NCBI GenBank assembly: GCA_047974565.1
Contig: JBKECN010000073.1
Location: forward strand, 60,964 to 124,963
DNA: 64,000 bases
Source of the DNA: JBDIAG01 sp047974565
GTDB lineage: Bacteria > Actinomycetota > Actinomycetes > Actinomycetales > CAWJMD01
Direction: 5' to 3'
Position numbers and translations under genes: made by a program. How positions within the stretch are numbered: the stretch's first letter is position 1; each line of letters starts with the position of its first letter. Positions 8,403 to 16,192 of the stretch are shown here, piece by piece. A model generated the notes under the pieces. It did not search any database, was not told the origin of the DNA, and worked only from the letters and a program-made list of their open reading frames with translations.

Positions 8403-10679
8403 CTATCTTTCGCGCTTCCGGTTTCGCCGACCGATCCGTGCCACCCACGCGGCGTACCCCGCCGACACGTTCTCGCTTGCCGCGCGCAGCCGCCGCAAGC
8501 CCGAGCGCGGCAGCAAGCGGGCCCGCCATACCGTCGCGGCTGCCTGGTCGCGGCGCAGCGCGGTGGCCACGGCTCGGGCATCGGCACGATCGTCCGACGG
8601 TTCCAGCGTCTGCTGCGGCGCGTACCGGGACACCTCGACCCGTTCAGCCAGCCGGTGCAATCGGCCGGCGTCCTGCGGCTCCATCCGGGTGACCACGCTG
8701 CCCGCGACCTGCCGGATCGTGGACGAGGGCGCGACCGGCATTCCCAGATCATCGAGATCGTCCACGATCTCCGACCAGGCCGCCTCGGCACTGGCCCGGG
8801 GATCGCTCGCCGCCCGCCACCGCCGGCGCCGGGTCCAACTCCTGGTCGCGGCAGGCAGCATCAACAACGCCACCGCGCTCAGGCCGAGCATCACCACCGG
8901 CCAACTGACCCGTCCCAGCGCCGAACGCAGCCGCTCCCAGAACGTGGGGGCGGCGGCCGGGGCCACCTCCACGGGCACCTGTTCGTCGAGGCTCGGGGTC
9001 GGAGTCGGGGTGGGTGTCGGAGTCGGGGTGAGCACCGCATCCGGCTCGGTCTCCGGCCGCGCCCACGCGGGCAGGCTCGGCGCCTGAACTGCGGGCGTCG
9101 GTTCGAAACGCACCCACCCAGCACCCTCGAAGTACAGTTCCGGCCAGGCGTGGGCATCGCGCTGGCGCACAGTCCAGGTCCCGTCCCCGACCCGCTCACC
9201 CTGCTGGAAGCCCACAGCGATCCGGGCGGGTATGCCCAGCGTGCGGGCCATCACCGCCATCGTCGAGGCGAAGTGCACGCAGTACCCCGACTTGCGCTCC
9301 AGGAAGTCCATGATCGCTCCCGACCCGGTCTGGGCAGGCGCGTCGAGGGTGTACGAGAAACCACCTTCGGTGCGCAGCCAGGTCTGCAGCCGCATGGCTC
9401 GCTCGTAGTCGGTCCCGTCACCGGCGATCTGACGGGCCTGGGTCTCGATCTGCTGGGGCAATGCCGGCAGCGCGGTCCACTGCGTCATGCCCAGGTCGGT
9501 CGGCGCCGCGGACAGCGCCGCCGGATCGGGAGTGACCACCTGGTGTTCGACGGTGTACGACAGGCCCTGCTCGGTCTGGATGTGGTCGCCGACGATGTTC
9601 AGGGTCTGCGGGTCGTACAGCCAGGCACCGGCCACGTCGACCCGGGTGGCCGGGTAGGGCGCCGGCAGCCAGGTCTGACGGAGCCCCGCGATGGTGATGG
9701 TCGTGGTGGCGGGCTCGGTCGGTGCCGAGGTGAGCCCAGGCGGTGCCGGCAGACCGTCCTGCACGGTGTCACCACGATCGACGGCACCATAGGTGGGCTC
9801 CCAGATCTGACCATCGAAGTCGTCCACCGTAAGCACCCGGATCGGCTCGGGCTGCGACAGGCTGGTGCGGTAGCTCAGCACCGGGGTGTTGCTGCGGCTG
9901 CGCAGGCTCTCGCGCATGTCCAGGATCGGGTTGAGTACTGCGATGAGGCTGTCACCGCCACCGAGCCCGGCGGGTGGGACGAGCCGGGTGGACAGTCCGG
10001 GCAGCACGGCAGGCACGCCCAGCGCCAGCGCCAGACACAGCCCGATCACCACGACCCCGTCCAGCCCGGGCAGACCCCAGCGTTGCCGTGCCGGCCGCAC
10101 CAGGGGCCCCCACTCCCGGGCCCGGGTCAGGTCGCTGCCCACCAGCAGCGCCAGGTAGCCGGCGGCGGCCAGCGCGAAACTCCACGCCGGGACTCCGGCG
10201 TCCGACAGGCCGGCCGTGGGCAACAGAATCGCCAGGAGTGGAATGCCTGCCGCCGCCGGGGTGTCCGTGGCGCCGGCCAGGATGTCGGTGAACCACCACG
10301 CGAAGGCCAGCCCGAGCACCACGAGCAGGCGATTCGGGTCGGTGTCCGGCAGTGGCGGGGGCAGCCGGTACACCGCGTCCGCAGCGATCTCCAGTTCGTG
10401 CCACAGGAATTGCAGGCTGGCCGGGGTGGGCAGCACCGCCGTGCCGAAGAGGGCGTTGGTGCCGATCAGCGCTGCGGCCGCCCCGGCCAGCGATCCGACG
10501 GCCTGGTTCGCCGCAACACTCACCGCGAGATTGACCCCGGCCGCCACGATCAGCACCACCAGGGTCTCGCTCCACCACTGCCACCCCTGGACCAGCGGCG
10601 ACAGTGCGGTGGCAGCCGCCAGCACCGCGGCCACCACCAGTATCCGGCGGCGCACCAGGGTGCGGGTCGGGGTGGTCAC
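8403..10679 (-). CDS. TgpA-like membrane transglutaminase (DUF3488, transglutaminase core, DUF4129)
   Basis: A 758-aa protein. The N-terminal third holds about six to seven hydrophobic helices (DUF3488). An extracytoplasmic transglutaminase core follows, with Cys467 in GYCVHFA, His510 in DAHAWPELY and an acidic residue in WVRFEPTP. A PT-repeat linker, another membrane helix and a cytoplasmic DUF4129 domain at about 650-740 complete it. The combination is the standard TgpA architecture. Such proteins may crosslink or cleave peptides at the cell surface, and the substrate is unknown. GTG 10679 overlaps the DUF58 stop as GTGA. The frame is open further upstream to 11270, but that part lies antisense-free inside DUF58. 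It forms an operon with DUF58 and moxR. Confidence 0.88.
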   Translation of the reverse strand: MTTPTRTLVRRRILVVAAVLAAATALSPLVQGWQWWSETLVVLIVAAGVNLAVSVAANQAVGSLAGAAAALIGTNALFGTAVLPTPASLQFLWHELEIAADAVYRLPPPLPDTDPNRLLVVLGLAFAWWFTDILAGATDTPAAAGIPLLAILLPTAGLSDAGVPAWSFALAAAGYLALLVGSDLTRAREWGPLVRPARQRWGLPGLDGVVVIGLCLALALGVPAVLPGLSTRLVPPAGLGGGDSLIAVLNPILDMRESLRSRSNTPVLSYRTSLSQPEPIRVLTVDDFDGQIWEPTYGAVDRGDTVQDGLPAPPGLTSAPTEPATTTITIAGLRQTWLPAPYPATRVDVAGAWLYDPQTLNIVGDHIQTEQGLSYTVEHQVVTPDPAALSAAPTDLGMTQWTALPALPQQIETQARQIAGDGTDYERAMRLQTWLRTEGGFSYTLDAPAQTGSGAIMDFLERKSGYCVHFASTMAVMARTLGIPARIAVGFQQGERVGDGTWTVRQRDAHAWPELYFEGAGWVRFEPTPAVQAPSLPAWARPETEPDAVLTPTPTPTPTPTPSLDEQVPVEVAPAAAPTFWERLRSALGRVSWPVVMLGLSAVALLMLPAATRSWTRRRRWRAASDPRASAEAAWSEIVDDLDDLGMPVAPSSTIRQVAGSVVTRMEPQDAGRLHRLAERVEVSRYAPQQTLEPSDDRADARAVATALRRDQAAATVWRARLLPRSGLRRLRAASENVSAGYAAWVARIGRRNRKRER

Positions 10680-12076
10680 CGGGGGCTCCGAGGGGCATCG
10701 GCCGCCCAGGACTCCGGACGGCCCCCGACGCCGGCGTACGGCGCAGGCGGCCACGGCGCGCCGACCTCGCGTTTGATCCCCGGCCCGTCGTCGGCAGGTG
10801 ACGAGCCGGCATCGCCCACCGCGGCGGCCCAGGCGTCGGGGATCGCGGTGCGGGCCCCGTAGGTCACGGTCCGCCAGCGGGCGTGGGCGAGCCGGTCGCG
10901 CGCCTCGGCGAGGTCTGCCTCCAGCCGGGCGGCCTGCCCGTCGGGCAGATCCGCCCAGGAGGCGGGGGCGGCGAGCAGCGCGACCCCACCCGCGTGACGC
11001 GTCAGCGGCCGCACGGCATGGGCGGTGACCTCGCCGAGGACGGCCACGATGAGGTGACTGTCGGGCTCGGTGGCCACCAGGCTGACCCCTTGGTCCAAGG
11101 TGTCCGCCGGCTGCGGGGTGAGCACCGCCAGCCGCGAGAGCAGCGCCGTCCGGGCCTCGCCGTCGAGCGCGTCGACCCAGCCCGGGTCCGTGCCGTCCAC
11201 GATGAGCCGCACCGCGAAACCCGCCTCGCCCAGGTGCACGCACACCGAGGCTGCCGCGCTGATCGCCCACTCCAGCGAACCGTCCCCGCCGGGCGAACCC
11301 GCCCCGGACCCGTCGCCAGGCTCGCCCCGGTGGCCGTCCAGGCGAGCGTCCAGCAGCACCGTGGCCCGGTGTTCGTCGGCCTGCTCCTGCCGGCGCACCA
11401 TCAATTCGCCGCGCCGGGCGGTACTCGGCCAGTGCACCCGGCGCAGGTCATCCCCCTGGCGGTACTGGCGGGTGGTCACGTCGTACTCGCCCGCGCTCGC
11501 GGTGTGCATCTGCGCGGACTCCCCGACCCCCGCCGTCCCGGCGCCCGGCCCCCGGCCGGACAGCGGGTGAATCCGCGGCAGCACGAGGATTCCGTCCACC
11601 CGCGGGTAGGTGCGCGCGAGTTGTGCCATCCCCAGCGCGTCCCCGGTGTACAGGGTCATCGGCCCGAGCGGATACTCCCCACGGCGGGTGCCGGTCACGT
11701 GGTAACTCACCGAGAGCGCCTGGTCGGGTGCCAACCGGTCGATGCTGAACCTGGGGCCCTCACCGAGTTCCTCCGGCAGGGCTTCTTCGGCTCGCTGGAC
11801 CCGGGTGAGCGTGCGGCTGGGATTGAGGATCTGCACGTGCACGCTCGCCTGGCCGCCCACCTCGATCTGAGCCGGAGTGAGCTGTCGGCGCAGCCGGGTC
11901 ACCGCCGGTGCCAGAAGCAGCAGCGCCACCCCGAGCGCGGGGACCGCCAGCAGCAGCACGGCAAGGCGCAGTGCGTCTCGCTGGCCGGTGGCCACTGCGG
12001 CGGCGAGCGCGGCCACACCGGAGCCGAGGAAGATCCAGCCGCGCATGGTCAGGGTCGAGGTCAGCGGGCCCAGCAT
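10676..12076 (-). CDS. DUF58 domain protein
   Basis: A 466-aa protein with two N-terminal membrane helices (about residues 12-55), a beta-rich extracytoplasmic-like segment, and the DUF58 block centred on YDVTTRQYRQGDDLRRVHWPSTARRGELMVRRQE (about 200-235). This resembles a von Willebrand-like fold. DUF58 proteins are partners of MoxR AAA+ ATPases, usually with a transglutaminase, exactly as here. It starts 7 nt after moxR ends and its stop overlaps the transglutaminase start. The tail is Pro/Gly-rich. The function is probably assembly or activation of a surface complex, inferred from context. Confidence 0.85.
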   Translation of the reverse strand: MLGPLTSTLTMRGWIFLGSGVAALAAAVATGQRDALRLAVLLLAVPALGVALLLLAPAVTRLRRQLTPAQIEVGGQASVHVQILNPSRTLTRVQRAEEALPEELGEGPRFSIDRLAPDQALSVSYHVTGTRRGEYPLGPMTLYTGDALGMAQLARTYPRVDGILVLPRIHPLSGRGPGAGTAGVGESAQMHTASAGEYDVTTRQYRQGDDLRRVHWPSTARRGELMVRRQEQADEHRATVLLDARLDGHRGEPGDGSGAGSPGGDGSLEWAISAAASVCVHLGEAGFAVRLIVDGTDPGWVDALDGEARTALLSRLAVLTPQPADTLDQGVSLVATEPDSHLIVAVLGEVTAHAVRPLTRHAGGVALLAAPASWADLPDGQAARLEADLAEARDRLAHARWRTVTYGARTAIPDAWAAAVGDAGSSPADDGPGIKREVGAPWPPAPYAGVGGRPESWAADAPRSPR

Positions 12077-12083
12077 CGCGACC

Positions 12084-13157
12084 TCACACTCGTCGCACCT
12101 GCACCTGGCGGAGCAGGTCCTCGACGATGAGTTCGGGGGTCACCCCGCTCATCCGCGCGTCGCTGGATAGCAGCAGCCGGTGTGCGAGCACAGGTACTGC
12201 CAGTTCCTGCACGTCGTCCGGGCTGACATAGGAGCGGCCCGCCATCGCGGCCTGCGCCTGGCACGCTCGCAGCAGATGCAGGCTGGCGCGGGGAGAGGCC
12301 CCCAGCTTGAGCTGAGGATGGCGCCTGGTCGCCGAGACCAGGTTGACGACATAGTGCTTGACCTCGTCGGTGGCGTCGACGCCCAGCACGATCCGGGCGA
12401 GCCGGCGGACGGTGGCATCGTCGGTCACCGGGATCAGGCGCTCGAGAGGGTCCCGCTCATCTCGGGACGACAGCATGGCCATCTCGGCCCGGGCAGACGG
12501 ATATCCCATCGAGACTTGGCAGGTGAAGCGGTCCCGCTGGGCTTCGGGCAGGGAGAAGGTGCCGGCCATCTCGATCGGATTCTGGGTGGCGAAAACCAGG
12601 AACGGCAACTGTAACGGGTAGCTGATCCCGTCGACGGTCACCTGACGCTCCTCCATGCATTCCAGCAACGCCGACTGGGTCTTGGGGGAGGCCCGGTTGA
12701 TCTCGTCCCCGACGACGATATTCGCGAAGACCGCACCGGGCTTGAACTCGAAGGTCCGGGTCTCCTGGTTGAAGATCGACACCCCGGTGATGTCGCTGGG
12801 CAGCAGATCCGGGGTGAACTGGATGCGGCGCACCGTGCAGTCGATCGCCCGGGCCAGGGACTTGGCCAGCATCGTCTTGCCCACCCCGGGCACATCCTCC
12901 ACGAGCACGTGCCCGCCGGCGAGCAGTGTGGTCAGCACGATCCGCACGACGTCCGGCTTGCCTTCGATCACCGACTCCATCGCGGCCCGGATCCGCTCGG
13001 TCGTCTCGGTGAGTTCCTCCAGGGCCGCCGGGGTTGCGGGGTCGGCGGAGAGCACCGTTGTGACCGGGCGGCGCAGGGCTGCGTGGGCTGGCCCGCCCGA
13101 GTGTCCGGACGAGCGGGTGGCGGGGGAGGCCTCACTCGGCGGGACCGGGGAGTTCAC
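12084..13157 (-). CDS. MoxR-family AAA+ ATPase
   Basis: A 357-aa AAA+ chaperone-like ATPase. Visible motifs are Walker A EDVPGVGKTMLAKSLA, Walker B VVGDEINRASPKTQSALLECMEER, sensor 1 FATQNPIE, and the MoxR-typical LPEAQRDRF. First gene of the moxR-DUF58-tgpA operon, divergent from mraZ. GTG 13157 is chosen because a GGAGGA-containing stretch lies just upstream. GTG 13229 is an alternative, adding 24 residues with no ribosome site. The first 40 residues are disordered. It may be controlled by MraZ, because an exact inverted copy of the MraZ operator core lies about 290 nt upstream. Confidence 0.9.
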   Translation of the reverse strand: MNSPVPPSEASPATRSSGHSGGPAHAALRRPVTTVLSADPATPAALEELTETTERIRAAMESVIEGKPDVVRIVLTTLLAGGHVLVEDVPGVGKTMLAKSLARAIDCTVRRIQFTPDLLPSDITGVSIFNQETRTFEFKPGAVFANIVVGDEINRASPKTQSALLECMEERQVTVDGISYPLQLPFLVFATQNPIEMAGTFSLPEAQRDRFTCQVSMGYPSARAEMAMLSSRDERDPLERLIPVTDDATVRRLARIVLGVDATDEVKHYVVNLVSATRRHPQLKLGASPRASLHLLRACQAQAAMAGRSYVSPDDVQELAVPVLAHRLLLSSDARMSGVTPELIVEDLLRQVQVRRV

Positions 13158-13449
13158 GGGGCGTGGAACCTCTTCCTCCGCTCGAGCGGCGAGCCGGGGT
13201 GACCGGCTCGGAGACGGACGAGCTGGCACGAGCGGGTTTGACGACGTGGGGTCGGGTCGGCGGGTGCGGGTGAGCGGGGTGGTGACGGGTGCGGTGCGGG
13301 CGGTTGACAGATACGACGGTACGCCAGGGGTCTGACAGGTCGCTGTGAGAACGTCGGCCGGCTGGTCGGTGCACGAGCCTTTCGAGCGGCCGTCGGGGCG
13401 TTGCCGGCATCTGGGCGCCTCGCCACCGAGCGGTTTCGCTGAAAGGCTC

Positions 13450-13465
13450 CCCCACTTCCCCCCAC
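13450..13465 (-). promoter_or_regulatory. Inverted copy of the MraZ-box pair facing moxR
   Basis: Read on the minus strand this is GTGGGGGGAAGTGGGG, identical over 16 nt to the first two MraZ boxes at 13684-13699. GTGGG starts are 10 bp apart. There is no third box, and no -10 element is embedded as on the mraZ side. The 611-bp gap 13158-13768 otherwise shows no convincing gene, only AT-richer patches around 13510-13530. Confidence 0.55.
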
Positions 13466-13683
13466 CTTCACTCCTCGCTTCGATCGAGGCACCCGATCTT
13501 CGTGGCCATTTACCCGATATACGCGATATACGAGGCGCCGTCCTGCGCTCGATAGGCGGTCTTACGGGCAGCGGACACTCCCGCCGTCACCACCTCGCAC
13601 CGCGCCTAACGGGACGCTGGCCTGCGGTTTTGTTGCCAAAGCGGGCAGATCGCCGCGACTCGATCGTTATCTCCACGTGATTC

Positions 13684-13708
13684 GTGGGGGGAAGTGGGGT
13701 ATGGTGGG
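13684..13708 (+). promoter_or_regulatory. MraZ-binding boxes and -10 of the dcw promoter
   Basis: GTGGG occurs at 13684, 13694 and 13704, exactly one helical turn apart, the known layout of MraZ operators (TGGGN repeats spaced by 5 bp). The hexamer TATGGT at 13700-13705 fits the -10 consensus and sits between boxes two and three, so bound MraZ would block the promoter. The mraZ start lies 60 nt downstream. This is consistent with autorepression of the dcw cluster. Confidence 0.8.
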
Positions 13709-13768
13709 GGTCATTGGAGGCTCCTGGTCGTCACGGGGGGTCTCAGGCAGTCGTGGAGGGAGGCCCCG

Positions 13769-14200
13769 ATGTTCCTCGGGACCTATTCCCCGCGGCTGGA
13801 TGACAAGGGCCGGCTGATCCTGCCGGCCAAGTTCCGTGACCAGTTGGCCGACGGCCTGGTGGTCACCCGAGGTCAGGAGCGCTGCTTGTTCGTGTTCCCA
13901 GCGGAAGAGTTCTCCCGGGTGCACGAGCAGCTTCGCCAAGCACCTGTCTCGAGCAAGAACGCTCGCGACTACCTGCGTGTGCTGTTGTCCGGGGCCTCCG
14001 ACGAGGTGCCCGACCGGCAGGGCCGCATCACCATTCCAGCCACCCTTCGCCAGTACGCACATCTGGACCGCGACTGCGCGGTCATCGGTTCCGGCTCTCG
14101 AGTCGAGATCTGGGACGCCGCCGCCTGGCGCGATTACCTGGCCGAGCAGGAGGAAGCCTTCTCCTCGGTGGCCGAGGAGGTCGTGCCCGGCCTGTTCTGA
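13769..14200 (+). CDS. mraZ: Transcriptional regulator MraZ
   Basis: 143 aa, normal family length. Two SpoVT-AbrB-like repeats are visible: MFLGTYSPRLDDKGRLILPAKFR (residues 1-23) and SDEVPDRQGRITIPATLRQYAHL (about 76-98), each holding the DxxGR signature. MraZ forms a ring that binds repeats in the mraZ promoter and represses the division cluster. ATG 13769 follows GGAGGGAGG closely. The frame is open back to 13694, but that part would run through the operator. It is followed by a 205-nt structured gap before rsmH instead of the usual tight spacing. Confidence 0.96.
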   Translation: MFLGTYSPRLDDKGRLILPAKFRDQLADGLVVTRGQERCLFVFPAEEFSRVHEQLRQAPVSSKNARDYLRVLLSGASDEVPDRQGRITIPATLRQYAHLDRDCAVIGSGSRVEIWDAAAWRDYLAEQEEAFSSVAEEVVPGLF

Positions 14201-14250
14201 CCGGCCCGTCCGGCCGGCTTCCGGCCGCCCAGCCGACTCGGCCACCGGCT

Positions 14251-14334
14251 CCGTCCGGCCCGGTCTCCAGCCGTCCGTTCCTGACACACCTTCCCCGGTG
14301 TCAGGCCGCGACGGAGGGAGACCCGGCCGGACGG
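14251..14334 (+). other. Long two-tier hairpin between mraZ and rsmH
   Basis: Arms 14251-14268 and 14317-14334 match at 17 of 18 positions as an inverted repeat. Inside them CTGACAC (14281-14287) and GTGTCAG (14298-14304) form a second stem. The structure lies in the mraZ mRNA downstream of its stop and could attenuate read-through into rsmH or protect the RNA 3' end. No T-run follows. Confidence 0.5.
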
Positions 14335-14405
14335 TCCCGTCCAACCCCGCCATCGCCCTGCCTTCCTTCGGCGCGCCCACGCCCACCCACGACCCGAGGA
14401 CCTCG

Positions 14406-15404
14406 ATGACAGACCCCGCGCAGGTGCACGTGCCGGTGCTGCGGGAGACCTGCATCGACCTGCTGGCTCCCGCCCTGGGCCGCCCCGACGCCGTCGTCGT
14501 GGACGCCACCCTGGGCATGGGTGGACACAGCCACGCCCTGCTCGAGCGCTTTCCCGAGGTGCGTCTGGTGGGCATCGACCGCGACCCCGCCGCACTCGAC
14601 CTGGCCGGACGCAGGCTCGCCGGACACCGCTCGCGGATCCACCTGGTGCACGCCGTGTACGACCGGATCGGCGACGTGCTCAGTGACCTGGGGCTGGAGA
14701 CGGCGGACGGCATCCTCTTCGACCTGGGCGTCTCGTCCCTGCAATTGGATCAGGACGAGCGGGGTTTCTCCTACGCTCGCGACACTCCACTGGACATGCG
14801 GATGGACCCCACCGACGGGCCGACGGCTGCGCACGTGCTCAACACGTACTCCGTCGAGGAACTGACCCGGGTGCTGCGTGAGTACGGGCAGGAGCGGTTC
14901 GCCCGCCGGATCGCCTCAGCGGTGGTCGCCCAACGCGATCGCGAACCCTTCACCGGCAGCGCGCGTCTGGTCCAGGTGATCCGCGACAGCGTGCCGGCGG
15001 CCACCAGACGCACCGGCGGCAACCCGGCCAAGCGCACCTTCCAGGCGCTGCGGGTCGAAGTCAACGCCGAATTGGCCGTGCTCGCCCAGGCATTGCCGGC
15101 GGCCATCGACGCCCTGGCCGTCGGCGGACGGATCGTCGTCATGAGCTATCAGTCCCTGGAGGACCGGATCACCAAACGCATCCTCACCCGGGCCGCCACC
15201 TCCACCGCGCCCCCGGACCTGCCGGTGGTGCCACCGGATCAGCAACCGGTGCTGGAACTGCTCACTCGCGGGGCGGTGCAGGCCGACGAGGCCGAGGTCG
15301 CGGCCAACCCCCGGGCCGCCTCGGTGCGGCTTCGGGCGGCCCGCAAGCTGCGTTCCGTGCCGCCCCCGGAGCGCTCGCGCTCGTGGAGAAGGAGAGTCGC
15401 ATGA
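14406..15404 (+). CDS. rsmH: 16S rRNA (cytosine(1402)-N4)-methyltransferase
   Basis: 332 aa. RsmH (MraW) methylates N4 of C1402 in 16S rRNA. It shows the HVPVLRETCIDLL opening, motif I VVDATLGMGGHSHALLE, GIDRDPAAL, the FDLGVSSLQLDQDERGFSY block unique to the family, and the late GNPAKRTFQALRVEVNAEL segment. ATG 14406 begins the conserved region. The stop overlaps the ftsL start as ATGA. Length and content are ordinary. Confidence 0.95.
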   Translation: MTDPAQVHVPVLRETCIDLLAPALGRPDAVVVDATLGMGGHSHALLERFPEVRLVGIDRDPAALDLAGRRLAGHRSRIHLVHAVYDRIGDVLSDLGLETADGILFDLGVSSLQLDQDERGFSYARDTPLDMRMDPTDGPTAAHVLNTYSVEELTRVLREYGQERFARRIASAVVAQRDREPFTGSARLVQVIRDSVPAATRRTGGNPAKRTFQALRVEVNAELAVLAQALPAAIDALAVGGRIVVMSYQSLEDRITKRILTRAATSTAPPDLPVVPPDQQPVLELLTRGAVQADEAEVAANPRAASVRLRAARKLRSVPPPERSRSWRRRVA

Positions 15405-16183
15405 GCACCGCCACCGCGCTGCGCAGCAGCGCCGCCAACCGGGTGCACGCGCTGCGGCCGGCCCTTCGGCTCCTCACCCCGCCGATCCGGCGCCGCTGGC
15501 GGCCCAGTTTCGCCGCGTACTGCGGGCTCATCATGGTCGGTTGCCTGGCCGCTCTGCTGATGATCAACATCCTGCTCACCCGAGGCGCCTACACCGAGCA
15601 GCGCCTCACCATGCAGCAGGTGGCGCTGAAGGAGCAGCAGCAGGCGCTGGCCGAACAGGTGGCGCACAAGTCCGCGCCCGAGGTGCTGGCCCAGCGGGCG
15701 CGTGCGCTGGGGATGATCCCGAACTCCAGTCCAGCGTTCCTGGCACTGTCCAGCGGCACCATCCTCGGTGTCCCCACCCCGGCCCAGGTGGCCCTGGCGC
15801 CGTCCTCGGCCGAACTCGAAGGTGCGCCGCTGACACCTGAACAGCAGGCCGCCGCCGCGGCTGCGGCCAATGGTGGCGCCGCAGCCGTCGGGGCGGCGCC
15901 CACCGTGGAGCCCGGTCAGGGCGCGCAGGACTCCTCCGGCACGACCGGAGCTGCGTCGACCGACTCGGCGTCGACAGACTCGGCGTCGACCGACTCGGCG
16001 TCGACAGACTCGGCGACAGGTACGGCCTCGACAGGCACCGGTGGGCAGAGTTCCGACGGCGCGCATCTGAGCACCTCGGGCAATCAGGCCGCCACAGGCC
16101 CCAGCACCAGCACGGGCGCGGGTGGCGACGCGGCCACCCCCCAGAGTCAAGGCGGCGATGGCGCCGTTGTGTCCGGACAGTGA
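15401..16183 (+). CDS. ftsL: Cell division protein FtsL with long Ser/Thr/Ala tail
   Basis: 260 aa with one transmembrane helix at about residues 44-65 and a short coiled coil at about 69-95 (EQRLTMQQVALKEQQQALAEQVAHK), the FtsL/FtsB layout. FtsL links FtsQ to FtsW-FtsI at the septum. Position between rsmH and ftsI and the ATGA overlap support the name. The outer C-terminal half (about 140-260) is low-complexity and includes four copies of a 15-bp unit encoding ASTDS (15953-16012). The family norm is closer to 100-200 aa. Confidence 0.85.
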   Translation: MSTATALRSSAANRVHALRPALRLLTPPIRRRWRPSFAAYCGLIMVGCLAALLMINILLTRGAYTEQRLTMQQVALKEQQQALAEQVAHKSAPEVLAQRARALGMIPNSSPAFLALSSGTILGVPTPAQVALAPSSAELEGAPLTPEQQAAAAAAANGGAAAVGAAPTVEPGQGAQDSSGTTGAASTDSASTDSASTDSASTDSATGTASTGTGGQSSDGAHLSTSGNQAATGPSTSTGAGGDAATPQSQGGDGAVVSGQ

Positions 16184-16192
16184 GGTGACCCG

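Noticed and set aside
8238..10862. 874-codon plus-strand frame opposite the transglutaminase gene
   Set aside because: The minus-strand gene has a full TgpA architecture. The plus frame has none.
13345..13680. 111-codon frame in the mraZ-moxR gap
   Set aside because: No ribosome site, no known domain, and it runs up to the MraZ boxes.
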